64,000 nucleotides of DNA from Sternotherus odoratus (lineage: Eukaryota; Chordata; Testudines; Kinosternidae). Numbering within the stretch: the stretch's first letter is position 1; every line of letters begins with the position of its first letter. The position numbers and the translations under genes are program-made. Location: contig JAVMKO010000003.1 of assembly GCA_032164245.1 (NCBI GenBank), positions 43,402,890 through 43,466,889 on the forward strand, in the 5' to 3' direction. This document shows positions 36,604 to 48,143 of this stretch, in pieces. The notes below the pieces were generated by a model. It was given only the letters and a program-made list of their open reading frames with translations, made no database searches and had not been told where the DNA came from.

Positions 36604-37019
36604 GTCTGACAGCTGGGGAAAACCCCCCAGGTATTCCAGGGATGCCGGAGTTTGGCCACTGCTGTAGAGTCATGATACAAGTGGCAGTGCCATGGAGGGT
36701 GTCGGTCCTCCATGATGACTGATCCTGTCCCATAGGTAGGGACTCCTGGTCTGCATCTGAGTACCATGAGGAAGGGCTGCATACGGGGGACCAAGATGGT
36801 GCCGAGGTAGATGAATAATCTCAATCTCTTCGGTGCCGGAGCTCAGACTGGGACCTGCACTAGGCACCAGTCCATCGTGTCAAGATCCCAGTGCCCGGTG
36901 TCAGTGTTTGGCGATGGTGATACGCTGATTGAAACCAAATGCTCTTTGGAAATTGGGGAAGGGACATGATATCTGTGATTACAGTGTCCCCAGTGGTCTG
37001 TGCAAAGACAGTGAAGTCG

Positions 37020-37077
37020 CTGCCACCATTAGCCCAGTTTAAGAGCTGCAAAACAAATGCAGACTGGCTGTACTCCA
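37020..37077. repeat. 58 bp exact direct repeat, copy 2
   Basis: Partner of 36546-36603. It begins 'ctgccaccattagccc' and ends 'gctgtactcca'. Confidence 0.97.
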
Positions 37078-37130
37078 ACATGTGGACTGCCTGGAGGGTG
37101 GTGAGTTAATTTCATCCCCTCAACCAAAAT

Positions 37131-38533
37131 TCCCACTAACCATCCCACAGAAAGCTCAAGTAATCTGGTTTTGTACAGAAGAGAAATGAATTTCATCCCC
37201 TGAAACCAAGAATTGGGGAATAAGAGTACATGTAATCAAGAAATTAAATATCACTGAGCAACATATACAGTGGCATAGAGCACTGCACTACAGCCATGTA
37301 TAAAGTTAGAATTAGGAAAGTTTGGGTACTCAACCCTGAAACAGATTGTGAAATCTGAATCGGACATCTCAGTATATGCTGAAATAAAGTCCAAAGAGCT
37401 CCTCCAGTAATTGCAAAGTAAAGGCGTCATCCTACAACAGATGTCGCATTCAGATGTTCCAGAGTCTACCCAGAGGCAAAACAGATAGTAATTGTGACCA
37501 ACCAGCAGGGAAATTTTGTATTCACACTCAGTGCACTTAAAACCAGAAGGCTGCTACTTAGACACAGAAAAGGAGAAAGTGGACCAGATGAAGGTACATA
37601 AGAAAAATGGAGCTGAAAAGTGAGTATCTGCCAAAAAGCCAAACAAAGCATAAAATTTCTGAATGCTTCTCACATTTTATAGCAATAATGTCTAGAGGAC
37701 TCAGAGATGAGCAAAAATAGCCAACTTCAGTTAACCCAAACCCAAGAGATTCAAATTTACATAAACTGATAATGGAAGAAGTAAAGTTATTGGTGACTAT
37801 ACACCGCTTCCCAGCTCATCTGACAGCCCTGTGTTTTGGGGAGTACTTACCAGCACCACTCCCACTACTCTAGATATGACTGGGATTCCCTTTTATCATA
37901 CTAGGGGAGAGCAGCTGGAAGACTGTGTACCATCACCAAGTACTAGAACTCTGATTTGTGTTAATGGAATATTTGTTGCTGACTTCTCCCCCCTTGGGTG
38001 AGGCTTGGAATGTCTCTTCTGTACCCCTCAATTGTCCTGAAGAAAAAATATCCCCAAAGAGAATGATTTTTAGATTGTGATTTCTTCACTTCCACAACCC
38101 CCCCCCCCCCAAAATCAATTCCCCGCAGACCAGTAATTATGTAACCAAACCAGTAATTCTATATTCTCCCCACAGTGCCTCCAAATAACCGTCCCACCCC
38201 ACAATTAATTCTACTCCTTCAGAATTGTACATACCCAGTTTTTCCCATACAATTCTACTCCACCTAACACACCCAATAAATTCTATACCCTCTATAGAGG
38301 ATCCCCCCCCCCCATATCTCCCCACATTTATTTTCTCTGACATTTAAGACCAACATTAATCTTGCCGCATCCCCCAAATACCTGTTTGCATATATGGACC
38401 AATATGTGCCAGTCCTACTCTCTATCTGGCCCTCTGCCTCTCAGCTCTGCCATGTTATTCTGCTCATTCCCCACTCTTATGATGCAAAACAATCAGATTC
38501 AGATGTTCTCTTACATCTGCCTAAGACCTAAGG
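37131..38533. other. Intronic, nothing recognised
   Basis: A/T-rich intronic DNA with C runs near 38098-38110 and 38305-38313. I identified no repeat termini or coding match. Confidence 0.45.
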
Positions 38534-39443
38534 CAGGGGTTCTTGCCACAAATGTTTGGTGCTTTCAGAGTGCAGCCACCAACACGGTGGCCACTCTGGC
38601 AATTTTTTCAAACTATTTAATTAACTTTAGGAGAATCAAATAAATATGCACAGATACATGTCCAAATCATTATAATTTATTTATATAGGAGGTTTTTTTG
38701 TGCAGACCCAATAATAAAAATAATGTATAGTTGTCTATTCTTTATTGGTCTTAAACATATTGAAAAACAAATAAGGTGCTTTGCACTTGGTCATTTTTGT
38801 GGTTGGTTCTTTAGGTTTTTTGGTTGCTTTTTTGTTGAAGAGTTGCTAGCTGGTAAGTCTGCTGCTGTGAGAAGTGATATGTTATCACTTTTCACAGCCT
38901 CCCAGCTAGCTACTACGTCTGCTGTGAAAAGGGGTATTAAACATACAAATATCACTTTTCACAGCAGACTTACTCAGCCCTGGCAAGGCCAGAGGACAAA
39001 CGAAACTTTGGAAAGGGAAGTGTGTTAGGAGGCAGTGTGGGCCAAGGGCGATGGGGAGGGGAACAGATTGGAGCACTGGGGGAGGTAGCAGGGGCCAGGC
39101 AGATGTAGGGTGAGACCAGGCCTGGAACCTGCTGCTGTGCGGCTAGGGCCCCATGGATGGAGCCTGAAGCCCCAAGGTCAGAGTCTGGGGCCCATGGCCA
39201 GAGCCTGGTTTGGACCCCGAAGCCTGCCTCTGCAGCCTGAAAGCCCCACAGTTGGAAACTGCCACCAGTCCCCCCAAGGCTGAAGTCTGATCCCAGCACC
39301 TCCAGGAAAGCAGGGAACTCTCTGGTTGCCTGTTCTTTCAGCATTTGTCTCTCCATACGGGGGAAAGGCAACTGCTTTGCCCCATATCTCATCTCCATCA
39401 AGGAGGCTGTAGCCACAAGAAAAGCCACTGGTTCCCGCATTTG
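38534..39443. mobile_element. hAT-type MITE, 910 bp
   Basis: The left end is CAGGGGTTCTTG (38534) and the right end is the complement of CAGCATTTCTCAAATG (ending 39443). The 8 bp flanks ACCTAAGG (38526-38533) and GCCTAGGG (39444-39451) agree at six positions, which supports an old hAT target duplication. The interior contains an inverted repeat with 'gtctgctgtgaaaa' (38921-38934) and 'ttttcacagcagac' (38957-38970), and no transposase. Confidence 0.7.
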
Positions 39444-41609
39444 AGAAATGCTGGCCTAGGGTACTTCAGCAGAGAGGAGGGAGAGGGAGCATTTGCTATG
39501 GGCACCTGTTGAGGAACCAAGATGTCCCTCACCACATGCAGCATATGTTTGACTATTTTCCCCCCAAGAGATTTGATAAGGCAGCCAGAGGAGATTTCAT
39601 CATAGGCAAGTCTGAAAACCTCGAAGTCTGAAGAAAGCTGGAAACTTAATAGGTTTAGATCACAATGCCATCACACAGCCTCTAGCACACAGCGTCATAC
39701 ATGTACAATAAGATAATAACTGTCCTTAAGAGTTTACAGTCTTAACATATGAAAGGCATGACAGAATGAGAAAAACAAATGAAGGGGATAGAAAGGAGGC
39801 AAAAAGTAACAGTGAAAAATTATATTTGATATAAGCTGAAGTTTCAGATTCCAAATGCTAGTGTGCACATCAACCACTGGTGAGGAAGTATAACATCTCA
39901 GAACTCCGAGCTTGCAATGCCAAGAAGTGCAGGGAGCATAGACAAAAAGGAATGTGAATCAATTATACCACACAAGTGTCTTTGGAGAACAAATGGCTGT
40001 AGTTAAATGGATTAAAAATAATTTAACAACTATTGCAGCAAGCCTGTTACGTATTTTATCAGAAACACTAACCATTTATAGTTAAATGCATTTAAAGTTA
40101 ATTAATTTTGGCATTTCTAAGCTTCTTGCTGGCAGCTACCATTTGACAAGGTTTTATCAGTTAAAGTACTATATTTAAACAGTAAAATTTCTCTTCTGGC
40201 TGCATATCCATTATTGAAGTACAGTAGGATAGAATTTATACAGTTCTCGGATTATCTCAAAACTGATGACACAACTGAAGTTTTCCCCACTGCCCTTCAA
40301 CTGTATTGTTAAGGCAGTTAAAAATGCCAATTTTTAATCTAATCTAAAGCTTTAATTTCATAAAAATTCTATATGGGAACAAAGTGAGTGAATGTTCAGG
40401 TTCCATACAAACTGGATATTACTTTTAAATACAAGTTTTCCCTAACTTAGGTTTTTAAAAAAGCAATATATTTATTCTTGTACAAAAGATTTGTCATCAA
40501 GATACAGCACTTAGCACTGCACTTCTTGCATAGCACTGCCCTCTAGTGAAATTGCACACAAGACGGCCAAGCACAAATGGAAATTGGAAATGGAGAAGTG
40601 AAGTAGGGAACAGTCATCAGAACTAAGCTTAAATATACACATAGAACAAAGTTTGATACACAAAACAATTTCAAGAAAAAAAAGACAAACTAATAAGCGT
40701 CTGAGAAAATTAAAAATATATGTTTTAAGCATGAAAAAGGTACTACATCTGTTAAGTTTGACTGTTTTTCTTGTTGCTGGCATTAACACTTTTGATCTAA
40801 AACAGGACTGGGCAGTATGCAGCCCACGTGTAAAAACATGTGGGATTCTACAATTAGAGATTATACACATAGAAAAATTCTTCTGAAGCAGACATACATT
40901 TTAAAGTCAATTTCTTTTGAAGTTTAGTACAATTTCTAGCATGTGTGTATTAAGTATAGCAACTTTACAAATATTAAAAGAACGAAAATATTTAAGCAGA
41001 AATAGTTTTAACACTGGAAGAAGCTTGTAAGACCTCTTCCCTCTACTTCATACTTCTATTCAGTAGTTGGAAAACTCGTCATCTCATTACTTAAAATATT
41101 TATTTAGTCCCTAGAACAATGGCAAACATTTAAAAAGTCAGACGTGTTTCTACCCATAGTGCTTGACAATCTAAAATGATTGTGGAAGTAGTAGGGAAAT
41201 GCTGCAACAATATTTTTTTTTAACCCAATGGCCTGTTATAGCATAGTGCAGCTCCCAGCTCTTCCACACTTTCATCTAAACAGCAGAAAAGAAATTATGC
41301 TTAATAATAACCCTTTATTTTATTAATAAATAACCCTTTATTAATAAACCCTTTATTAATAAATAACCCTTTATTTTCAGCTACTTAGAATTGTGACCGT
41401 GTTTAAAATCAGACCAATATTGATCAAAAATTTCAGCTCCAGTTAGTGAAAAAACTTGTAGTTTTGTGCCCATTTTTTAAAAGTCTGATTTTATGAACTT
41501 TAGTACTTGTATAGCTCAGAATTCAAATCCAGTAGTCCAGAGGTCAAAGAGGTGATTTTTAACTGTCTGTGGGAATTCTACCAGATTTACACACAGAAAA
41601 CTGGGTTAA
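39444..41609. other. Intronic, nothing firmly recognised
   Basis: A/T-rich DNA. 41300-41380 is a small tandem array of 'aacccttta(tt)aataaat' units. At 40804-40827 'caggactgggcagtatgcagccc' resembles a hAT end, but no partner was found. Confidence 0.45.
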
Positions 41610-41812
41610 GACTAGCAGCCGTGTTAGTCTGTATCCGTAAATAAAATGTGGAAGACTTTGTAGCACCTTAGAGACTAGCCAGTTTATTTCAGCATAAGCT
41701 TTCGTGGGCTATAGCTCACTTCATTGGATGCAAGTGAGCTATAGCCCACAAAAGCTTATGCTGAAATAAACTGCTTAGTCTCTAAAGTGCTACGAAGTCT
41801 CCCACAGAAAAA
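41610..41812. repeat. Penelope-type palindrome with hammerhead-like cores
   Basis: Two 68 bp arms (41653-41720 and 41733-41800) are near-perfect inverted copies separated by 12 bp. Each arm carries 'agcttt(t/c)gtgggctatagc(t)cac', the stem II and GAAA part of the hammerhead-like motif found in Penelope-like retroelements. The left side has in addition the family's outer motif 'gccgtgttagtctgtatcc' (41618-41636). In the left arm (minus strand) GAAA is intact but the CUGANGA box reads CCAATGA. In the right arm GAAA has become AAAA. Confidence 0.75.
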
Positions 41813-42859
41813 TGCTGTTCACACGTAAACTTTATTACTAGATATATACTTGCTTGTTATTTCAAGTTTTCTGACCACACAGTACACACTTAGGCCTCAC
41901 TGAACCTTCATATCATACATGACATATCATATGACAGACGGAACTAAAGCTCCAGATGGGACACTAAGGAAACAAATCCACCTTAGGCAGCAACTAGCCA
42001 TTAGTCTATTGGACAGAGCTATATGCTGGGAGATAGGAAACCATCACTAGTCTCACTTCTTCCAGTGAAACAGGTTAGTTCTTGCTTAACAAGAATTATG
42101 AAGTACAAGGTTTCATATCCCTAACTTAGGATGCAGACAAAAACAATTCCTCCTCTTCCATTAATTAATTTACGATTTGAGGATGTAACTTCTGGCAAAG
42201 ATGGTAACAGAAGCTAGGTCTCTCCAATGGCAGATTGAAGTCTCATTCAGTTACCTATGCTACTTATCAGTTTAAATGAACAAAAATCTGTGTACTTGGT
42301 AATACTAAACTGTAAAATGGGGCTGTTCCTGTATAAATTACTTCCATAATGCACCTTGAGAACCACAGAATTGACCATCACTAAGAAACAAAGAACATCC
42401 AGACAAACTAACTTAGTTTCATCCCCTAGCCACCAGATCATACTACCTTACAAGAATTGACAAAAGCAGAGGAATAGTGATTCCTAGGATGCTACTGATG
42501 TCATGCCAATAGTTGTGTAACCCAATGACATCTCCTCTTAGCTATGGTCCATGTACAGAATGAAAGCACATTAATAATATTAGCTAATAGTTCTTTTAGT
42601 TTAAATAACAGATTTCTAACATGTATCTGAAGCTCCTAGGATTAAATCTTACTGACAATCCATGCAAAAGGCCATTGTGTTCCTCGAGATGAATCCCTCC
42701 CACCCCTAAGTTTTCCTTAATACTATATAAAATTCACACATTTTATTAAATTAACTCACCACAACAACAAAAAGGTCACAACCTTAAAATCCAAGCATTC
42801 ACAAATTAGAAGATGCCGGAATCAAGGTAAATGTGCAATGTGAATGCTATCCCCTTGTG

Positions 42860-42932
<73 letters not shown>

Positions 42933-43461
42933 GTATGGTATAGTCTGTGGTTATAAGGCCACATTAATTTTTCCACAGAATACCTGCCTCCTCAGGACAC
43001 AGGATGGATAATCCCCCAGTAAGCAAAGCAATTCTGCAGTGTTTTCCCTCATCATTCAGTATGTGGCTCCCTATCCTGCTTATTGCACACCATCCAAATG
43101 CTGGACTGAATAGATTTTTTTTCCCCTCACAGGGTTTTCTATTGTGCTCATCTCTGTAGTACTCAAGTGCCTCACAAACATTAAACCATTATCTTCACAA
43201 TACTCCCCTGAAACAGGAAGCATTATCCAATTTTAAAGAAGGAGAAAGATTTAGGCTAAAATTTCAAATGTTCATTGATTTTGCCACACTTGAGAGTGTG
43301 AGGGCCAGAATTTTTCAGAAGTGTGAGCATCAAGACCTCCGATTATGAAAGCGGAGCACTTTCTAAGAAAGATCTTAGGCGTCAAGGTGAGCACACAGTA
43401 AATGAGGCGCTCACATTCAGTTTAGCCAAAATCAAATAGGGATTATATGGCAGAGCTATAC
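41813..43461. other. Intronic, with (AC)n and an old SINE-like piece
   Basis: No gene. It contains the microsatellite at 42867-42929. The part at 43150-43270 ('cacaatactcccctgaaacaggaagcattatcc') resembles the tail half of an MIR-type SINE. Confidence 0.45.
42867..42929. repeat. (AC)n microsatellite, about 31 units
   Basis: Perfect dinucleotide run preceded by 'tatatata' and followed by 'atgtgtat'. Confidence 0.97.
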
Positions 43462-43577
43462 ATAGTTTTGGGCCCCACACTACAAGGAAGATGTGGAAAA
43501 ATTGGAAAGAAACCATGGAGGGCAACAAAAATAAATTAGTGGGCTGGAACACACTAGTTACGAGAAGAGGCCGAAGG

Positions 43578-44711
43578 TGTGACTGTGTACCCCATAAGGC
43601 TTTCTGGGGGGTGGGAGGGTGCCTGTAAATATATGTATGACCTTACTGGAATATGGTTTTGCTAAAAAGTTATATCTATGTGAAGGTAATGATCCACTGG
43701 ACCTGTTCATCCTATTTGTATGTATATTTCTGTTTTGTATTCAAAAGTTATGAATATTGGCTATGTGCTTGGTTAGTTATACGCAGACTTTGGAAAGCAG
43801 CTGAACAGCTCTCTGAGAAAAAACTATTCGCAGTTAAGCCCAATTGAGAACCAATCAAGCTAACAATGAACTTTGAAGACACCTGTCCACACCCGAGCTT
43901 CCTCAGGAATGTGGCCTGACTGGTAATGAGCAGAGAGTCTGGTTCAAACCTGGGACTGGGTCATGTGCTCGGAGAGTCCATGTGGACTCTGGATAAGAAG
44001 GAGGAGGGGCTCTCCACCCAGAGGAGAAAGTCTATATAAACCTGGGAGAGACCTCTCCATTTTGTTCTCAGCTGGCTCAAACAACCGCCCTCCACCCCCC
44101 CAAGGATTCCTGGAAGAAACTGGAACAGAGGACTGACTGCAGGGGGGGGGGGGGAAAGAGGGTGTGCGAGTGATTGCTGGACCCAGACTAACAGAGTTTA
44201 GCCTGAAAGAAGGAATTCACAGAGGGTAAGGCTTTTTGCTGTAATAGTGTTAGATTTGTGTGTTCTGTTTATTTTCTTTGGTAATTCAGTTTATTCTGTC
44301 TGTTACTACTTGGAACCACTTAAATCCTATCTCCTGTCTTAATAAGTAAAAAGTGATTTTAATAAATTAAACCTGAAGTACGTGTTGGTACCTGTGGGGG
44401 CAAACAGCTGTGCATCTCTATCATTGTTATAGAGGGTGAACAATCTATGAGTATGCCCTGTATAAGCTTTATACAGGGCAAAACAAATTTTATTCAGGGT
44501 TTGACCCCATTGGGAGTTGAGCATCTGAGTGCCAGAGGTAAGAATACCTCCTGCCTGTTCCCAGGAAAGTCCACAGCTGTTGGGGGACGTGTCTCAGACC
44601 TGGCAGGGTACTGAGGTCCTAAGCTGTTGGGGCAGGAAAACTGAGGCAGGAGTAGCCTTGGCACATCAGGTGGCAGCTCCTAAGGGGTTTCTGTGATCCC
44701 AACCAGTCACA
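43578..44711 (+). mobile_element. Solo LTR, endogenous-retrovirus type, 1134 bp
   Basis: It starts TGTGACTGTG and ends CCAGTCACA, giving 5'-TG...CA-3' termini that are inverted over 7-8 bp. It is flanked by a perfect 5 bp target duplication, GAAGG (43573-43577 and 44712-44716). Inside are a TATA box (TATATAAA, 44033-44040) and an AATAAA signal (44361-44366), giving a U3-R-U5 layout. A second LTR or internal coding region is absent, so it is a solo LTR left by recombination. The exact retroviral class cannot be told from the LTR alone. Confidence 0.92.
44033..44040 (+). promoter_or_regulatory. TATA box of the solo LTR
   Basis: TATATAAA about 455 bp into the LTR, in an appropriate place for a U3 promoter. 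Present activity is unknown. Confidence 0.7.
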
Positions 44712-44990
44712 GAAGGAACTGGGATTGTTTAGTCTGCAGAAGAGAAGAATGACGGGGGATTTGATTGCTGCTTTCAACTACCTGAAAGGGGGTTCCAAAG
44801 AGGATGCATCTAGACTGTTCTCAGTGGTACCTAACGACAGAACAAGGAGTAATTGTCTCAAGTTGCAGAGGGGAAGGTTTAATTTGGATATTAGGAGGGT
44901 GGTGAAACATTGGAATGGGTTACCTAGGGAGGTGGTGGAATGTCCTTCTTAAAGATTTGTAAGGTCAGGCTTAAAGCCCTGGCCTAGAGA

Positions 44991-47537
44991 TACCGTGTAG
45001 CTCATCAGGATCATCCACTGACACTACCTGGGTGGTCTCAAACTCTTATTTTATAGCTTCTCTCTAGTGAATACTCTGTACCACTCTTTAAATGAGAACA
45101 AACACCTGCAGCAGGAGGAATATTTAATTTACAATCTCTTAAAAAAAATAGCAGGGCACTGAAAAAATACTCAGAGTAGTAGTCCCAGGTTAGACATAAG
45201 AAGTTATGAAAGTCCAGCATCTGCAATGCCTACAAACTCAGAGTCACCTTCTGGTACCACAAGCAGTGCTGCAACTAAACATGCATCAGACAGTAAATCA
45301 CCTTTGTGTGGGTTTATTATATATGATTTATAATCCAGGAAAACCATGGATAAGTTTGCAATTGGGACCAGCAAATTTCAACACAACTCTATGAATAAAA
45401 AAATATGGTTAGAACATTATATGGTTCTAATGTTCCCTCCTAGGTTGCAAAAATGTGGTAAATCAAGTACAAAGTCACTACATAGTTATAAATCAACATG
45501 TTTTAATGGTTGTATCAATGAAAACACTTCTTCAGAGTACAACATACAAATAGAAAAGTTGATTAAAAATTATTTAAATCTAGGCTTTCCACTTGGAGTT
45601 AAACCTTGATTTATATCATTCCATACTGGGCATTGGATTACATCGGCCAATCTGCAACAATTTCTCAGCCACAAGGGAAGCTTCAGAGAGGGAAAAGGAA
45701 GAATGACCGCCCAGCACCTTTAAGCTGGGGGGGGGGGGTTATCTGGCTAGCCTGGTCAAGTGAAGGGGACAGTGCTTTATGGGGAGGGTCAGGGGAGATG
45801 AATACTGCTGCCAAAGAGGCAGCATAGTTGCTGACTCATCCCCCGCAAATGCAGGGTTTGAAAAGGGGCAGGGTAGTGCCTCAAGACTTCCTTCTCACAG
45901 GGACCAAGGCTGAAGCATCGCCAAAGAGGGACACCAGCATCCTACAGGGGGTGGAACAATAGCTTTTTCATGAATGAGGGCCTAACAGTCACAGCAGCCA
46001 AGGGTGTTCTAACTCTTCCCTCAAGTACTGAGAGAGCGCAATCGTGACAGATCACACTAAAGGAGTAGGAAGCACCAGAGGACATCAATGAGGAATCCCT
46101 ACCAACGTTTAACTGCAGAAGGGCATGAAAGTAAAAACAGAGTTAAAAACATTTACTTCAGAGATCAAAGGGAATGGCAACCTCTATACCACATCACAGA
46201 AAAACTACACAACCACATAAAATAAAAATAAAAAGGCATATTGGCAGCACGCTATTCGTCCACTTAGCCGCAAAGTTAGATTTTATTAGTGGACCATACT
46301 GAATGTATGTTATTGCCTTACCTCAGGTTTTTATAGGACTTCAGCCCCCCTTCACACTTGGGGAACATGGAACAGCCTGTGAGGATAAGATTACAACAAA
46401 GTAGCAATACATTCAAAGCTGCAAATTCAGTCACTACGGGTCTCAGATGAGAAAACCCTTTTGCCAAATTATCACTTATCCAAAAGACTCATCTCTACAA
46501 TGCTCTAATGCTCCCATTAACTCAATTACCATGTTTTGCTAAAATAAGGTAATCGAATTAATGAGAAATCATCAAAAAAAATTCTTCAATTTTTAGTTTA
46601 CAAAAAAGCTACAGCGCTATTTTAAAATTTTCTTATTTTAAGGCATTTCATAACCACTTGATCATCTTTAAAAGAATGTTTTTGGTAATTTCCAAATAAC
46701 TGCACAAAGCGAAATATCTGGAAGTTAACCAGTGCTTGAAGAAAAAAACCATGAAAGGCTTTATCTTAGTGGGTGAAAGCTTAATACGATGCCTAGCATT
46801 TGAAAATAAGTCAGTCATACTCTGGACAAAAAGATGTGATGTGTGAAAGAACCATTAAAAAGTTTCAATAATCAATATACCCCAAAAATTACATATTTGT
46901 ATTTTTCAGGCTTTGTGATGCATTTTCTCTTTCTGACCAAGAGAAATACAATCATTTTGTAAATTACATACAAAAGATGCAAGGAATATCAAATAAGTCT
47001 TATTAAAGGTTTTGGAAAAATTACAAAAACCAATTATATTCATCCTTCAAGGACATGCTAAATGAGATGCACAAAAAAACCACTCAAAAGTTAATCTGCC
47101 TATCATAGTGAGAGTAATATATTATTCTGCCTTGAATTCAAACAGCAACTTAGAGCTGATGATAACTATTGTATTAATACCTGAGGCTATATAAAATCAT
47201 TTCAATGCGAAGCACATTAATGAAAGTATAGATGCAAACTACATCTTTTGTGAAACTGCTTCAAACAAAGCACTCTAGTCGTAATCTATCATTTTACTAT
47301 TAGTCTCCATGTTTACAGGCAGTTAAAGTTGTCAGCATAAATCATCAAGGTCAGAGAATTCTAAAGCTCTACGAGGATCATTTGTTCAAATGTATTACAA
47401 ATTTTTTTGAAGTAAAATCATAATGTGCTACAGTATTCATTCACAACATAGAGGAAAGTTGCCTTTGTAATCTGGAACTCTAAAAAAACGCCAAGGACAC
47501 ATACAGGAGCCACCCCCCAGTGAAAATTACTTTCTAA
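44991..47537. other. Intronic, nothing recognised
   Basis: A G run (45729-45738) and A/T-rich sequence. The short frames at 45206-45827 have no family pattern. Confidence 0.45.
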
Positions 47538-48143
47538 TCTATATATATATATAAAAGTCAAATGGTGTATGCATGTGTGTGTGTATGCGTGTATGTATGT
47601 TCCCTTACTCCTTTCACACCGTTTGAGCTAGAGACTTGAAATTTAGTAGTTATAGGCTTTAGGGTCCTAATCAGGGTAAGAATCGAAAACTTTTCAAATC
47701 TCACCTCTTACACCCGGTAGTGGTGAAATTCGTTAAAGCCCATTAACATCAACTACACATATCATCTGGGCAGCAGGTTAACACATGCTGTTGTCTGTGA
47801 CATAGTTATGATGTAATAATACAGATAACCAGAGAGCTTAGTGTTGTGTAGCACAAACCTAATTACACTTTTTTTTCTTAAAAAGAACCCCATTCGTTAT
47901 GCCGCGTAAAAAGCGAAAATGTATCGGAGAAGCCACATCTAAATGCAAGAGAATGAAATTAATTAGACAAAATGAGACTTCTGAACAAGTGAGAAACTGC
48001 TACATAATAACAGAATATGAAATTATCAATCCAGGGCCACAGAAACAGCCGAACAACGCCAAAGAAGATTAAAGGAAAATACCCGAGCAACATTCCAGTT
48101 TCCAATTACAAATACTCCGAGCAATGTCGGGTATTTCAGCTAG
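47538..48143 (+). mobile_element. Helitron, internally deleted, 606 bp
   Basis: It starts TC after an A (47537), followed by 'tatatataaaagtcaa' and 'caccgtttgagctagagacttgaaat', homologous to the Helitron at 20144-20748. It ends CTAG (48140-48143) before a T, preceded by a hairpin with arms AATACTCCGA and TCGGGTATT (48111-48135). A Rep N-terminal remnant lies at 47899-48072. The remainder of the Rep/helicase is deleted, so mobility would have depended on another copy. Confidence 0.88.
47899..48072 (+). pseudogene. Helitron Rep/helicase N-terminal remnant, 57 codons
   Basis: An ATG-started frame of 57 codons with stop, shorter than most open frames in the window but with a recognisable sequence. 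It begins MPRKKRKC and continues with EATSKCKRMKL and NETSEQVR, the highly basic start typical of animal Helitron proteins as I recall them. After about residue 35 it diverges and stops. The catalytic His-hydrophobe-His and tyrosine motifs of Rep and the helicase are all absent. It is a leftover of internal deletion, not a functional protein. Confidence 0.65.

Larger units (their letters stand above)
35605..37081 (-). pseudogene. DIRS gag-like region, decayed (copy c)
   Basis: The 35907-35605 frame has the gag-like signature ASDAADSMTWTMASVMSMRK (family: DAADS...TMA...MRR..WL). 37081-36860 and 36733-36518 are further frames that share the peptide EYSQSAFVLQLLNWANGG because of the 58 bp DNA repeat. 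No intact frame remains. Confidence 0.6.
32250..37130 (-). mobile_element. DIRS-type retrotransposon, near full length but decayed (copy c)
   Basis: On the minus strand the parts appear in family order: gag-like remnants (about 37081-35605), reverse transcriptase (35301-34667), RNase H end (34221-33982) and tyrosine recombinase (33429-32556). A noncoding end at 32250-32555 is shared with copy a. The frame is broken many times. DIRS elements integrate with a tyrosine recombinase and do not leave target duplications, and none was seen. An exact 58 bp direct repeat lies in the gag part. Length (about 4.9 kb) is near that of complete DIRS elements. The upstream boundary near 37130 is approximate. 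Confidence 0.8.
43462..44990 (+). mobile_element. CR1 LINE, 3' part, split by a solo LTR
   Basis: Two CR1 pieces, 43462-43577 and 44712-44990, become continuous when the LTR at 43578-44711 and one 5 bp duplicate are removed. The right piece encodes the end of the CR1 reverse transcriptase protein: LFSLQKRR in degenerate form, then [27 protein letters not shown] and [10 protein letters not shown]. Six or so residues after LDIR (usually KKFF..) are deleted, and stop codons are present. The typical 3' terminal repeats are missing, so it is truncated at both ends. Confidence 0.85.

Noticed and set aside
40804..40870. hAT terminus
   Set aside because: The sequence resembles a hAT end but no inverted partner or target duplication was found within 3 kb.
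41300..41380. Small tandem array as a CRISPR-like structure
   Set aside because: Units are A/T-rich, contiguous and without spacers; a eukaryotic minisatellite.
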